Assembly (NCBI GenBank): GCA_029783825.1
Contig: JAREIK010000751.1
Span: 539,176 to 603,175 of the forward strand
DNA length: 64,000 nucleotides
Source of the DNA: Sapria himalayana
Taxonomy: Eukaryota; Streptophyta; Magnoliopsida; Malpighiales; Rafflesiaceae
Direction: 5' to 3'
Shown here: positions 13,501 to 24,569 of the stretch, piece by piece
Layout: each line of letters starts with the position of its first letter
Position numbering within the stretch: the first letter of the stretch is position 1
Notes under the pieces: model-generated
The model's input: only the letters and a program-made list of their open reading frames with translations
Told to the model about the DNA's origin: nothing
The model's database searches: none
Position numbers and translations under genes: made by a program

Positions 13501-14498
13501 CCATTAAAAGCTTTAATTTTAATTCCGCTTGTGCCTTACTAAGAGCTTTTCTATTGTTTGTGCTTTGATCTATTTCAAATTCTATTTCACTTTTTAGTAC
13601 TAACTCTTCTGCCTCTTTTATATTTTTAATTATATTTCCAAATATTTCTTTATTCCATTTTTTTTAATTCAGCCTTTAATCTACTCAATTTGTTATTTAA
13701 AATTTGAATCGGGTTTCCTGTAACTTCAATATTCCAGGAGTCCTTTATCTTATTCAAAAATTCATGATGTAAACACCAAGAATTTTGAAATCTAAAGGAA
13801 CCTCCTGTGAAAGTTGATTTTTTAACAGTAATCAATAAAGGACTGTGATCAGAGCATGTTCTATTTAAATGTTTCACCTCTGTAGAACCAAATTGGTCTA
13901 ACCATTTAAGGTTAAATAAGACCCTATCTAATCTCGCCCATATTGTGCCATTCTTTTTCCAGTTATTGCACCAAGTGAAAGGTGAGCCATTAAATTTAGC
14001 TTCTATTAGATTAGTTTTATTTATTATATCATTAAAGTGATCCATCCCTCTCTTATTTGGTGTTCTACCACCCTTTTTTTCATTAAAATTTCTAATCATA
14101 TTAAAGTCTCCACCTATTATCCAGGCATTATCTTCCATGGAAATTTTCCTCATTTCTTCCCATAATTCTTTCCTCTCCTCTCTTTTATTTTTGGCATAAA
14201 CTATCGTTATTATTTCATTTTCATTTTGACTTAGACTCAGGTTTATTATTTGATTAGTATCTTTTAATATTTTTATGTCTAAATTATTTTTCCACATTAT
14301 CCAGATTTTACCGTTATTATTAGTATAGCCATGATTAAATCCTAAATTTATTTTATAGTGTTCTAGCTGAGTTTTTTCCACCATCGGTTAAGCAATTAAA
14401 ATGAGGTTAATTTTATGCATGTATATTAGTTTTTTTAATCTATTTCTTGAAGGGGCATTTGCAATTCCCCTTATATTCCAATAAATGTAATTATACAT
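10576..14498 (-). pseudogene. LINE-1 ORF2: endonuclease, reverse transcriptase, zf-RVT, RNase H
   Basis: The ATG at 14498-14496 opens a frame beginning MYNYIYWNIRG, the usual N-terminus of an APE-type endonuclease. Later come 'GGDFN' and 'SDHSPL' (catalytic Asp/His motifs). The reverse transcriptase has 'AAGPDGW' (about 13140), 'GLRQGDPLSP' and the catalytic 'YADD' (about 12450). 11772-11428 is a zf-RVT domain, and 11415-10576 an RNase H of RVT_3 type ('LNTDGSF', 'HAEILVLKEG', 'EANALADALSKD'). One frame runs from about 13440 to 10576, broken only by stops at 13114 (TAG), 12211 (TAA), 11785 (TAG), 11428 (TGA) and 10822 (TAG). A TAA sits at the endonuclease residue after 'NLILIA', where a catalytic Glu is expected. 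Frameshifts lie at the T8 run at 13658-13665 and near 13480. The protein would nick the target and copy LINE RNA in the nucleus; this copy cannot. Confidence 0.9.
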
Positions 14499-15835
14499 TC
14501 TTTATGTACTTGGCTTGCGCTCTAGTAGTGCATTTGGTCTCATATATTTTATTTAAGTGTTTTTTCATTTTCCTTGATTTTCTAATTGAACTTAATTCTC
14601 CTCTTTTCTCCTCTTTCCATTCCCTACTTACTTGAATCACCATTATTTTTAGCTCTTCAATTGCCCAATCCTTATTACCCATTTTTTGTTTTGTTTTAAA
14701 ATTTTTTATATTTATATCATCTTTAGTTGTTCTCTCCTTTGGCTCATTGTCTTCCCCATCTGTATAGAGGGAAGTCAAGCTTTTTATTTCAATTTCTTCC
14801 TCTGAATCCTCTTCAGCAAGGATAGCCCAACTCTTATTTTTTTTGGGATTTAGTTTTCATTTGAATTCTAGTACTTTTATTTAGTTCTGAAATTTTTTTA
14901 ATCAACTCCCTCCTCTTAACTTTTTCTAATTCTGCCCTTTCATCTTCAATGTTCTGTTTGTTATATTCAATTAGTTTTAGTTCCTCAGCCTCATTATTCT
15001 GTTTTTCTAGTTGTGCAGTGTGTGTATGCTCTGGTTTTTTTTTGATATCTAATCATTTCTCCTCTTCTACCTACTGTAATTTTTCTTTCCTCTTGTTTTA
15101 GTTTATCATCTGTTCTTTTTTTGTTCACCAAGCAAACCTCTATATCGTGACCCATCTTTTTGCAGCAAGAGCAGAATGGAGGGAGGTATTCTGGAAGAAT
15201 TTGTTGCCAAAATCCACCTCCATCTATACTTCCAATCCAAATGCGATTAGGTAAAGGCTTCTGTAAGTCTACCTCAACACAAACACGAGCAACACTCGGT
15301 CTAGAGAGTGTTGCAGTAGCACCATCAAGTAGAAGAGCAGAGCCAAGCACACAAGCAATTCGATATAAAGCATACTTATCAAATAGATGAATCGGAAGCA
15401 TTGGAAACAGCAACCATACCGGAGCCAAGGAGGATTCTTCCTTCGTCGTGAAGTTAGGTGTCCACTTAAACGTTCTCATAGGATAACCCATGACATACCA
15501 GACGCCTTTCAACCATAAACGATGGAAGTCCTCTTCGGAATATAGTTGTATCAGCACGTGTTTATCGTCTATAAGCCCGATTTTGATCAATGCTTTGAGC
15601 TTTAATGCTTCAAAGAAGGAGCGAACATCATCGATACGAGGTCTACCGTGCGAGAATTTTCCCACAAGTGTATGTTTGTGAGGTTCAGAGAGCATTCGAA
15701 GGTCCTCGGCAGAAAAAAATATCGAGGGTTCTTCGATATTTTTTTTTCTTGCGTGTCCGAGATAGACGAAAGAGGCGCGGTCTTCTTAGAAAAATCCGAA
15801 AATGACTTCTTATTAACAAAGAAATCCATATCCAT
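14491..15835 (-). pseudogene. LINE-1 ORF1: DUF4283 and zinc-knuckle RNA-binding protein
   Basis: The ATG at 15835 (MDMDFF) is followed by a DUF4283-type domain: 'LVGKFSHGRP', 'LKGVWYVMGYPM', 'WTPNF', 'WIGSIDGG'. A CCHC knuckle 'CSCCKKMGHDIEVC' lies near 15165-15130, and a Lys/Glu-rich tail ends at 14491. In plant L1 elements this protein binds the element RNA. The frame changes at an A7/T7 run (15713-15719), again at a T9 run (15035-15043), and once more between 14994 and 14778. The stop codon overlaps the ORF2 start by 8 nt (14491-14498), a geometry suited to re-initiation. Only a pseudogene as read; a sequencing indel in the homopolymers is an alternative for the frame changes. Confidence 0.85.
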
Positions 15836-15972
15836 CAAAACCAGCTTAAAATTTGCTTCTTCCTCAACAAAAATTGCAGTTTCTCTCTCTAGAAAAAATT
15901 TCTCTCTCTAGAAAGTTGAGAGCATTTTTTGAAAAAAAGAAGCCGTAGTTTTTTTTCTCTAGAAAAAAAACC
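15836..15972 (-). promoter_or_regulatory. LINE-1 5' leader with CTCTCTCTAGAAA repeats
   Basis: The 137 bp between the target duplication and the ORF1 start contain two adjacent 'tttctctctctagaaa' units (near 15880-15912) and further 'ttctctagaaaa' words (to 15968). L1-type elements carry their promoter here. I see no definite initiator, so a promoter role rests on position alone. Confidence 0.5.
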
Positions 15973-15982
15973 ATCATAACTT
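15973..15982. repeat. Target-site duplication of LINE-1, right copy
   Basis: Exact second copy of ATCATAACTT (first at 9225-9234). It abuts the 5' end of the LINE. Removing one copy and the LINE rejoins the CACTA intron. Confidence 0.85.
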
Positions 15983-16114
15983 AATAAGCTTATTAATATA
16001 ATTGATCATGCTAACTTATATTGTAACATTACTTATATTTTTTCATATCAACTAGGTAAGTTGATATGAAAATTATGAGTTTGTGATATCACATTTATAT
16101 TAAAGAACATAATA

Positions 16115-17250
16115 TTAAATACAACTAACCTTTTTGGCTGCTAGCATTGGTGGAGCGTGGTCTTCTACTCGATGTTTTGGTTGCTCAACACTTTCCGGAA
16201 GGACAATATATTTTCGAAGCATGTTAGAGCTACCAATATTAGATTGAGATGCGGTGGGTACCATCTGAGAGAGTTGTAATAAAATTTTTGCCTCAGACTT
16301 TGATTGTTGCTCTTGTGATTCTTTCATAAATTCCTGCAAAGTACTATCAGCCATAGAATGAAAATAATTTCGTGTAGTATAATGCTTTCCTTTAGCTCGT
16401 ACTCGACCACTATATTCTAGAGTTCTCAATGCTTCTGTAAGTATGTAATTTCCATTGAAACTCAAACTGATATCTTGTGACTGTTGCAACTTCATATCCT
16501 GATACACAATTCTATTATAAAATTAAATGTCATATTGGTTACAATAAATAAGTTTATACTGTAAATGAAATATTTGTTCCATAACTAATACTTACAATCT
16601 TCTCCACAACTGGAATGACCACTTCATCATACGTGCCATCTTTTTTAACCATCGCTTTCTTCCATAATACACTTCTATCAATGACTAAAGTAAAGCCAGT
16701 TTCTACCGACTTTTACAATATTGCAATGTAATATAATGAGTCTCTAGACAAATTTAACATAAAATAAAAAGTAAAGTAACAACATATTTAACTTACCATC
16801 TCCATTTCAAGACCAGCATATCCATTCCTACTAAGATGATGATTATAAATATGTTTTTTCCTTCTTTCCTTTTGAACTTCTCTAAACTCCTAAAATTTTT
16901 AATTTATATTAAGTAAAGAAATATTGAGAATATTCCATGAAAATAATTAGAAATATACCTGAAATCTTTGAGTCACTCTTTCTTTGACAAAAATTGTCCA
17001 ATCTTCATCTTCAATAAAAATGTATCTAGATGGTGGGATTTTAAGAAGCTCGAGTTTGTCTTTGAATGGAATGATATACTTTGCTCTCAACATGTTCTTG
17101 AAAGATCTAAAGCACCTGCCAATTGTTTTCATACAATTCCTTCTACTTTTACAATCCAATGTAAACGCAGCCTGCCAATTGAATAGAATGATATACTTTG
17201 ACAACATGTTCTTGAAAAAAATATTTAAAAGGAAAATATATAACTAATTA
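16115..17250 (-). pseudogene. CACTA linker exons between DUF4216 and DUF8039
   Basis: Four exon blocks read on the minus strand. 17207-16960 has 'AFTLDCKSRRNCMKTIG' and 'SRYIFIEDEDWTIFV'. About 16890-16797 has 'KHIYNHHLSRNGYAGLE' and ends at a GTAAGT donor. About 16713-16598 has 'IDRSVLWKKAMVKKDG' and also ends at a GTAAGT donor. 16515-16127 is rich in Gln/Ser and carries 'RVRAKGKHYTTRNYF'. These phrases recur in plant CACTA proteins between the DUF4216 and Ulp1 regions. Reading frames inside these exons are open. The LINE lies in the next intron. Function is unknown. Confidence 0.7.
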
Positions 17251-17460
17251 AAGGCATTACCTAATCAGCTGTTTTGCACAAAACATTATAATGTCAGTTT
17301 TTAGAATATTCTCAACCTGCCATTAACTAAAATTGAAAGATTAACATTCATCTAATAACAAAGATGAATAACTTAACTAGTTCGCATATATTTAAAAAAC
17401 AAAAAACTTTAGAAGCATATCAATTCACAAAGCAATAACAAAGATAAAAATTGGAATCAT

Positions 17461-18300
17461 TTATGATTTGTTCTCGACCCAAATTCCCTCGCAATCATCC
17501 CGATTACAGATTTTATTAGATTCATCCAATGCATCAAATAATTTAACTTGTGGCAAAGAAGATATGACTGGATTGTGTTCAATAGAAATTTCCATGGGAT
17601 CATCATTGTTTGCTCTTTTTGTGAAATCTTCTTGAGAAGTTGACAAAACAATTGACCATCTTGGATTAAGCTCATCTTGTACATAGAAGACTTTCTTAGC
17701 CTGGGAGGCTAATATGAATGGATCTGACTTATGAGCTAATCTGCTAAAGTCAACTAATGTAAACCCAAGATCATCGACCCTTATTCCATTCTTATTATCA
17801 ACCCAATCACACTTGAAGACTGTAATTCTAAACATAGTATAATCCAGGTCCCAAATCTCTGTAATAACCCCATAGAAACAAAGTTTCCCGAAAATAGGAT
17901 TTTTATCCTTTGCACTAGCAATTTGCATTGTCGTTGATACAATACTAACTCCGCTATTTTGTGTAGCTAGTAAATCATCACACTCCTTGGTATTATATTG
18001 ACAACCATTTATGACATAACCATTATACTTCATCACATAAAGGCTTGGACCATTAGCTATCCATGTAAGGGTTTCAGATACAGGTTAATTATTTCCCAAT
18101 GCAACTTCAACCTATAGAAATAAGATAAAGATATAATTTATATGGTGACCAATAATGAAAACGAAAAGGAAAATTTAATAAACTATTTTTGTACCTTTTT
18201 TCGTAACCAAAAGGTAAAAGTACGAGCATGCTCATCCTGTAACCACTTTTTACTTTTTGATTGACGTGGATGTATCGCTTTCAGCCATTGCATGTGCTCT
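17461..18300 (-). pseudogene. CACTA transposase gene, DUF4216 part
   Basis: Two exons. 18300-18196 ('HMQWLKAIHPRQSKSKKW', 'DEHARTFTFWLRKK') ends at a GT donor. After an intron with a TTTCTATAG acceptor at 18115, the second runs 18114-17461. The second exon carries the DUF4216 signature: 'YGVITEIWDLDY', 'FKCDWVDNKNGIRVDDLGFTLV', 'DPFILASQAKKVFYV'. A TAA near 18087 breaks its start. DUF4216 follows the transposase core in plant CACTA elements; its role is not established. Confidence 0.8.
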
Positions 18301-18950
18301 CTATGAGGTCATGTATAAAAATTAAATAATTAGAATAATATATAATACGTACAATAAATAAAGAAACAAAAAGTAAGTGGTGCTTACTCAATAAAAAGTT
18401 GGATAATTGATGTAATTTCCAACACATAATGATGTGCTTGTAACCATAAATTGGATTCGGCCTTCATAGTAAGACCTCCAAATATTGGTGCCCCGACTGT
18501 GTGGTCAATATTTGAACTACTATGAATTCCAATTGCTTCCACATTTGATAAGTACTCTGTACAAAACTCGATTCCTTCTTCTGCAATATAGCATTCAGCA
18601 ATACAAATAAAGAATAATATAAAAATTAAAAATTGCATGTGCTCTATATGAGGTCATGTATACAAATTAAATAATTAGAATAATATATAATACGTACAAC
18701 AAATAAAGAAACAAAAAGTAAGTGGTGCTTACTCAATAAAAGGTTGGCTAATTGATGTATTTTCCAACACATAATGATGTGCTTGTAACCATAAATTGTA
18801 TTTGGCCTTCATAGTAAGACCTCCAAATATTGGTGCCCCAACTGTGTGGTCAATATTTGAACTACTATGAATTCCAATTGCTTCCACATTTGATAAGTAC
18901 TCTGTATAAAATTCGATTCCTTCTTCTGCAATATAGTATTCAGCAATACA
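18289..18950 (-). repeat. Tandem duplication, period 345 bp, inside the CACTA transposase
   Basis: 18289-18605 and 18634-18950 are copies in the same orientation, offset by 345 bp throughout and differing at roughly a dozen positions, with 28 bp of filler. Each copy holds the last coding part of the DUF4218 exon ('YIAEEGIEF' to 'FIE'), the splice donor TTTATTGA/GTAAGC and the following intron. The gene therefore has two copies of the same exon end and donor. The duplication arose after the element was formed and then diverged by point changes. Confidence 0.85.
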
Positions 18951-21195
18951 ACCTTCAGGTCTAGTATGATTTCGTACATAACCTTTTAACACTTTCATAA
19001 ACCTTTCAAATGGGTACATCCACCTAAAGTAAACTGGTCCACAAAGTCTCACTTCTCTTACAAGATGCACAGTAAGATGCACCATTATATCAAAGAAAGA
19101 AGGTGGGAAGTACTTTTCAAATAAGCATAATGTCACCACAATCTCATTTTGTAACTCATCTAATGAAGGAACATCAATGACTTTAGTACAAAGAGCATTG
19201 AAAGATAAACTCAATCTACATATCGCATTCCTCACATGCTTGGGAAAGATAGAACGTAACAAAACCAGCAAAAATTGTTGCATTAATATATGATAGTCAT
19301 GGAATTTTAATCCATTAAGTTTCAAGTCTTCAATTGACACGAGGTTTCGAAGGTTCGAACTATATCCATATGGAACCTTCAATTGTGAAAGTATTTGGCA
19401 AAACACCTTCTTTTCCTTTGTAGAAAGTGTATAACATGCAGGAGGGAGATATGTTCTCTTCGAATCAAATACTGGTACCAATTCACTCCTAAAGCCCATA
19501 TCTACAAGATCCAAGCGAGCATTAAGCTCATCATTTGTCTTACCTGCACTATTGAGTAAGGTACCAATAATGCTTTCACAAACATTTTTCTCAATATGCA
19601 TAACATCCAAATTATGACGAACATGAAGATATTTCCAATAATCAAGATAAAAAAAAATTGACTTCTTTTTCCAACAAGTAGTATTGTTGATTTCAGATTT
19701 TCTCTGAATAACCTTTTTTTCCCTCAAGAATTGAAATTCCATTGATTTTTTTTAATATTTCCTCGCCGGTCAATAATTTTGGAGGTGACCCGAACTCTTG
19801 TTTTCCATCAAATACTTTCTTTTGTTTCCTATAAGGATGATTTCTTGGAAGAAATCATCTATGTATAGTATAAGAGTTCTTTTTTCCATGCTTTAACCTA
19901 CAATAATATGTTTCTTCTCTACATATTGGACAACCATAATATCCTTTAACTTTTCATCCTGACATGTTTCCATATGGAGGAAAATCATTTATTGTCCATA
20001 AAAGAACGGCTCTTAAAGTAAAGATTTCTTGTTTATGTGCATCGTAAACTTGAACTCCGACCTCCCATAATGTTTTAAGATCTTCTATTAGCGGTGCTAA
20101 ATAGACATCAATGTCATTGCCATGTTGACGTAGACCTGAAATTAATAAAGATAATATCATAAATTTTCTTTTCATGCACAACCATGGAGGAAAGTTGTAA
20201 ATTATCATGAGAATGGGCCAACAACTATATTTGCTATTAAATGAACTGTGAGGATTTATGCCATCTACAGAAATTGCAAGTCTTAGGTTTCTAGGTTCTT
20301 TTGAAAACTCAGGCCATCTGTGATCAACTTGCTTCCATGATGGTGAATCTAATGGATGACGCATTTTCCCATCAAAATTTCTTTCTTCGAAATGTCATAT
20401 GAGCTCTTTTGCAATTTTTGATGATTGAAATATTCTTCTAAATCTTGGAATTGGAGGAAAATACCACAATACTTTCGCAAGAACTCCTTTTCTCCTCTTA
20501 GTTCCAGAGTTATCTGTCTTCCACCTCAAAGTTCCACAGGTAGGACATAACGATGCATCTTTCAACTCCTTCTGATAAAGAACACAATTATTTGGGCACG
20601 CATGGATTTTCTCATATTCCATTCCCAAAGAATTTAATGTCTTTTTTGCTTCATACATCGCCAACGGCAATTCATTGTTTAAAGGCAATATTTCTCCAAG
20701 AATTTGTAAAAGGTCTGAAAAGCTATTATATAACCACACAAAATGTACTTTCAAGTTGTATAATTTGATCAAGGCTGACATTCTTGTAAAGTATATGCAA
20801 CCAGGATATAATGGTTTTTCTGCATCTTATAGTAATTTTGCAAACAATTGAGAATCATATTGACATTCCTCATGTGCAGCTTGAACCATTTCTATTGTAC
20901 TACATTGATCATCAAATTGAAGTCTATCATAAATTTCTGCTCTTATGGAAGGTGGGTCAGTTGGAGCTGCCTCTCCATGCCAATACCATGTATGGTAACT
21001 CTGATCAATTCCAAAGAAAAACAAATGATCTTGAATAATTTGAGGAGTATTGAAAATCATATTCCCACATTGTAAGCATGGACATTTAATGGAGGGTTTA
21101 TTTGTAGAATTTTGTATTGCAAATGCAACAAAGCATTCAACTCCATCTTCATATTCCTTTGATCTTCTATCCTTTGAGATCCATGAACGATCCAT
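18729..21195 (-). pseudogene. CACTA TNP2-like transposase
   Basis: The start MDRSWI at 21195 opens a Transposase-associated domain with Cys residues in 'CPCLQCGN'. Next, 20781-20395 has 'CPNNCVLYQKE' and 'CPTCG', then the Transposase_21 core 20364-19954 ('LRLAISVDGINPH', 'LLWTINDFPPYGNMSG'). 19742-18729 continues the core ('HNLDVMHIEKNVCESIIGTLL') and ends in DUF4218 ('YFPPSFFDIMVHLTVHLV', 'FRWMYPFERFM'). The family cuts and joins element ends, leaving 3-bp duplications. Breaks are TAA at 20827, TGA at 20395 (family usually Trp, before His), TGA at 19954 (usually Trp after SG), TGA at 19855 (usually Arg in an HRRF-like motif) and a frameshift near 19750 in a T8 run. Dead copy. Confidence 0.9.
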
Positions 21196-21219
21196 TTTTA
21201 AAGAAAATATTAATTCCAA

Positions 21220-21964
21220 TAGATATCACACTTCAAATGGGAGAACTCATCAATATTCTAGTGTTATTCGTTGAGCAACCTCTATTTTATCTGTTAAAAG
21301 AAAATTAAAAAATTAAATATTTAAAAAAATATTTAAATGCATGTCAGATATAAGATAGAAGAGATGAACATTATTTTTTGAAATATTGTTGAATTTGTTA
21401 ACACACGCAAAATTATTAAAATAGAATTTAAAATTGAGGAATTATTTCTTAAAGTAAGTTAGATTCATAGAAAAAAATATTTAAACAAAAAAATATCATT
21501 TAATTATACTTTAAATTAAAGTAAAATATGATAAAAGTCATTTTATAGATATGACATTTAATGTCTCTAGGTCCTTAGGCTCATTGATTTTGAAATAGCA
21601 TGACTATAGAGCACATATTTATATGAACTATAGCCTCATTTTTCAAATTAGAATTTTAAAAGATAGAAATAACTGTAAAAGATAGAAATAGCATGACTAT
21701 AGAGAATGACTATAAAATAAATTGGAGAAGAAGTTTGCATTGAATCAGAGATAGAAATAAGAATTTTCAAATCACCAAATTTCTCTGGACGGAATCCCAG
21801 AAATGACTGGTGCCAAACTAACAAATGGCCTCGACACCAAGGATTGGTATTCTCCGGCGAAGTAAAACGTTTCCAACAAATGCAGTGCTTGTTGTGATAC
21901 TTGTTTGTGAAGATGGTGTGATTGAGCTTAAATAGCGGTGCGGTGTATTTAAAGGCTTCAAAAA
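21220..21964. other. CACTA upstream region, no recognised gene
   Basis: AT-rich DNA between the transposase start and the gypsy scrap. On the minus strand 21960-21780 is less AT-rich and has an open frame of about 110 codons from near 21980, including 'CRGHLLVWHQSFLGFRPE'. I recognise no family. It could be an untranslated or small upstream exon of the CACTA element, or the edge of another insertion. Confidence 0.3.
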
Positions 21965-22560
21965 TAGATGAACGATCCAAAATATAAACTATTATTGGTC
22001 GCCACTATTTATTTTAGTAAATGGATAGAGCTGATACTTTTTCATCAATCAAAGATAGAAAAGTTACTCGATTTATCTGGGACTCTAGCTACTCCGACAT
22101 CCCAAGATCAATTATATCTAATAATAGGCGACAATTTGAAACCCAAGTCTACCAGGACTCCTGCCATTAATTGAAAATAAAAACTTATACATTACCCCTT
22201 GGTATCTACAAAGCAATGGCCAAGTTGAGGCCTCCGACAAAACCATGTTGATTACCTTGAAAAAACAACTAGACTCTGCTAAATATAAATGGGTGGAAGA
22301 GCTTCCTGAGGTGCTCTGGATTTACTGTACCACTACCTAAAAGTCAACTGGAATCTCTCCTTTTGCGCTCACTTACAAGATGTAAATTATTATCCCTACC
22401 AAAGTTGATCGGCCACCATCCAAATAGTTGCACACGATTCAAAAAACATGAAATCAATAGCTACGGTGTTAGATATAAGTGAATAACAACGAAAAGTTGC
22501 AGCAGCCCGTATAACACCCTACCAATGAGTATGATTCAAAAATCAAAATCTTATTTCTAT
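21965..22560 (+). pseudogene. Ty3/gypsy integrase fragment
   Basis: On the + strand 'ATIYFSKWIE' begins an integrase core. Later frames give 'QSNGQVEA', 'KWVEELPEVLW' and 'TGISPFALTY'-like wording, all typical of gypsy integrases in the stretch that feeds the last catalytic Asp/Glu. Frames change at least three times and stops are frequent. No LTR or reverse transcriptase is attached, so this is an isolated scrap inside the CACTA element. The family joins cDNA into chromosomes; this piece cannot. Confidence 0.7.
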
Positions 22561-23559
22561 TTGGATTAATATGTGTTTCATTGTAAGAAAAAAAAATCAT
22601 AATAAAATATATAAATGTTAGAGACAAGTAAATGCATATTTATAGATTTACAAAAGATATTATTAATTTTAATAGAATGATAAAGTATGGTAAAACATTA
22701 ATAAAAAAACATAATTTTAAATAAGTACAGATGAAAAAATAAATAAATTTATTTATGATTGATCTCAATGGTGCACTACATTTAATTTATTTTAAAAACA
22801 AGAATAAATTTATGAATGAATTATTACATTGGATCTCATTTTATGTCACCTATGCTAAGACAGGATATTGTTTTTTTTTTGAAGTTATCATTGTGACATT
22901 GGTGTTCTCAATGAATGAACCTTATCTACTTATATGTTCGTTGAACAGTTGCTATATAAAAATTAATATTAACATATTGAATAAAAAAATCATAACTCCT
23001 AAAATTTAGAAAAAAAATTGCAACAAAACTAAATAATTAATATTTTATTGCTCTTCAATTCATCAAAATAAATCAAACTATTCTTTCCCCTCTTCAATGT
23101 AGACAATTAAAATGAAAAATGTTGAATATAAAAAAAATATGGATCAGATATAAAAGTACCTGGGTGAGAATTAAAAAAAAAGCATCCAATAGATGCAAGA
23201 TAACATGTGACTCAAGAGTTGTTGTGCATTAATAAATATGCGGGTTGCATCAACTTGTGATTCGATCTAATTCTAATATACATACACACACATTTATTGC
23301 ACTTGTTAGTAGCACTTAACATGAGAATGGTGAAGGTGATAGATTGACAAAGCATCTGCATTTATAAGGAGAAGTTGGCTTCGGGTTTGAACAAAAGAAT
23401 CACGGTGGCAAACTTTAGGAATTTTAAACAAGGATCACTCAGTTCAGCCCAACTCTTCCGCTGTTCTCGCTGAGTGCTCCCAACAAATAGAGCATATAAT
23501 ACTATGTTTATAATACATGCGGTATATGCTAAATCACTCGGAACACGTTCACATTAATT
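22561..23559. other. AT-rich stretch, no gene seen
   Basis: Long A/T runs dominate. An 84-codon open frame near 22755-23009 is low in information and resembles no family I know. It probably belongs to the CACTA 5' region or to an unrecognised insertion. Confidence 0.35.
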
Positions 23560-23952
23560 AATTAGGTTAACGAAAGCGAAGAGCTGATACAAGTATAAGC
23601 ATAATGGAGAAACTTACAGGATGTTGCAAAAATGGCCAATGATTTTGAAGACGCGAGCTTGAACCCTAGCTGTTGGAAATGGCCGAACGTGATGAAGAAG
23701 AAGCACAACTCTTTCTAGCGATAGATTAATTTATATAATTAAGTTAAAAATAACTTCTAGAAACAATATTAATCTAAGTTTTGTTGTAGCAACAATGATG
23801 CTTCTAGAAAGCATCATAAAAACTTAATAAATTTTACAAATAATGTCGCTTTTAGAAAAGTGTCATCAAATGTCTAATTACACATCGTATAATGACATTT
23901 TCTGAAAGCGTCAAGATATAAAGCGTCATTAATTTGATGTTTTGTTGTAGTG
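23560..23952 (-). promoter_or_regulatory. CACTA-1 5' terminus, subterminal repeats and possible leader exon
   Basis: The terminus CACTACAACAAAACATC lies at 23952-23936. Behind it 'AATGACGCTTT', 'TTGACGCTTTCAGAAAATGTC' and 'GATGCTTTCTAGAAGCATC'-like words repeat in both directions, the layout of CACTA subterminal regions that bind element proteins. A less AT-rich block at about 23720-23620 ends in CCT/GTAAGT and could be a non-coding first exon of the transposase gene. The three bases outside the terminus are CTA, the candidate 3-bp target duplication. Confidence 0.65.
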
Positions 23953-24139
23953 CTATGTGCAGGTGTAACAATGTTCTCTATCTACCTGGAGTATCAGAGG
24001 ACAAAGAACTAGAAGATACTGACCATGCCTGGGAGACCTATATGTGTGTTTTTTAAGTCCTAAATTATTTCTTTCTGTTGTCTTTGATGATATATGTATT
24101 TACATGAATGTACATGTGTGTGTGTCATCTGAGGCTATG

Positions 24140-24520
24140 TGATTATATATACGTACGTATATACTCAGTATATATCTACGTATATACTGAGTATATATGT
24201 TCGTATATAACGAGTATATATGTTCGTATATACCGAGTATATATGTTCGTATATACTAAGTATATATGCACGGATATACTCAATTATAGATACATATATA
24301 CTATAGTATATACATATGTATATACTTGATATATACATACTTATATACTATAGTATTAGTATATACATACATATATACTTGCTATATACGTACATATATA
24401 TTGAGTATATATGGTTGTATATACCGAGTATATATGTACATATATCGAGTATATACGTACGTAAATAATGAGTATATACATAAGTGGGTGCATATATTTA
24501 TTTGTAGACATGTATATATT
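24140..24520. repeat. Palindromic TA-rich minisatellite, about 23-bp unit
   Basis: Units of the type TATATATGTTCGTATATACCGAG repeat; in the middle the phrase GTATATATGTTCG starts at 24191, 24214 and 24237, exactly 23 bp apart. Each unit contains TATATAC and GTATATA arms, so each one and the array are self-complementary. A (CA)n tract of about 27 bp follows at 24543-24569. Open frames of Tyr/Ile/Val across it on both strands are by-products of the repeat. Confidence 0.8.
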
Positions 24521-24569
24521 GTCATACATGCACACCCATTTGCACACACACACACACACACACACACAC

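Larger units (their letters stand above)
9235..15972 (-). mobile_element. LINE-1: near full-length plant L1-type retrotransposon (6.74 kb)
   Basis: On the minus strand the order is a 5' leader (15972-15836), ORF1 (15835-14491), ORF2 with endonuclease, reverse transcriptase, zf-RVT and RNase H (14498-10576), a 3' region (10575-9240) and a short A tail. Exact 10-bp target-site duplications flank it. The insertion lies in the intron between the CACTA exons ending at about 16127 and beginning at 9131, so it did not split a CACTA exon. Both ORFs carry frameshifts or stops, so this copy is dead, but the structure is not 5'-truncated, which is uncommon for LINE copies. Confidence 0.85.
7515..23952 (-). 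mobile_element. CACTA (En/Spm) element, 5' end at 23952, interrupted by a LINE
   Basis: On the minus strand the element starts with CACTACAACAAAACATC (5' end 23952). Subterminal DNA rich in 'AAAGCGTC / GACGCTTT'-like and 'AGAAGCATC' motifs follows (23690-23940). A possible untranslated first exon ends at a GTAAGT donor near 23620. Then come the transposase (from 21195), DUF4216, linker, DUF8039 and Ulp1 exons down to about 7515. A gypsy integrase scrap (21965-22560) and a full-size LINE (9235-15972) lie inside. I could not find the opposite CACTA terminus, so the left limit given is the last exon and not the element end. The order transposase, DUF4216, Ulp1 is seen in plant CACTA families. 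Confidence 0.7.
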
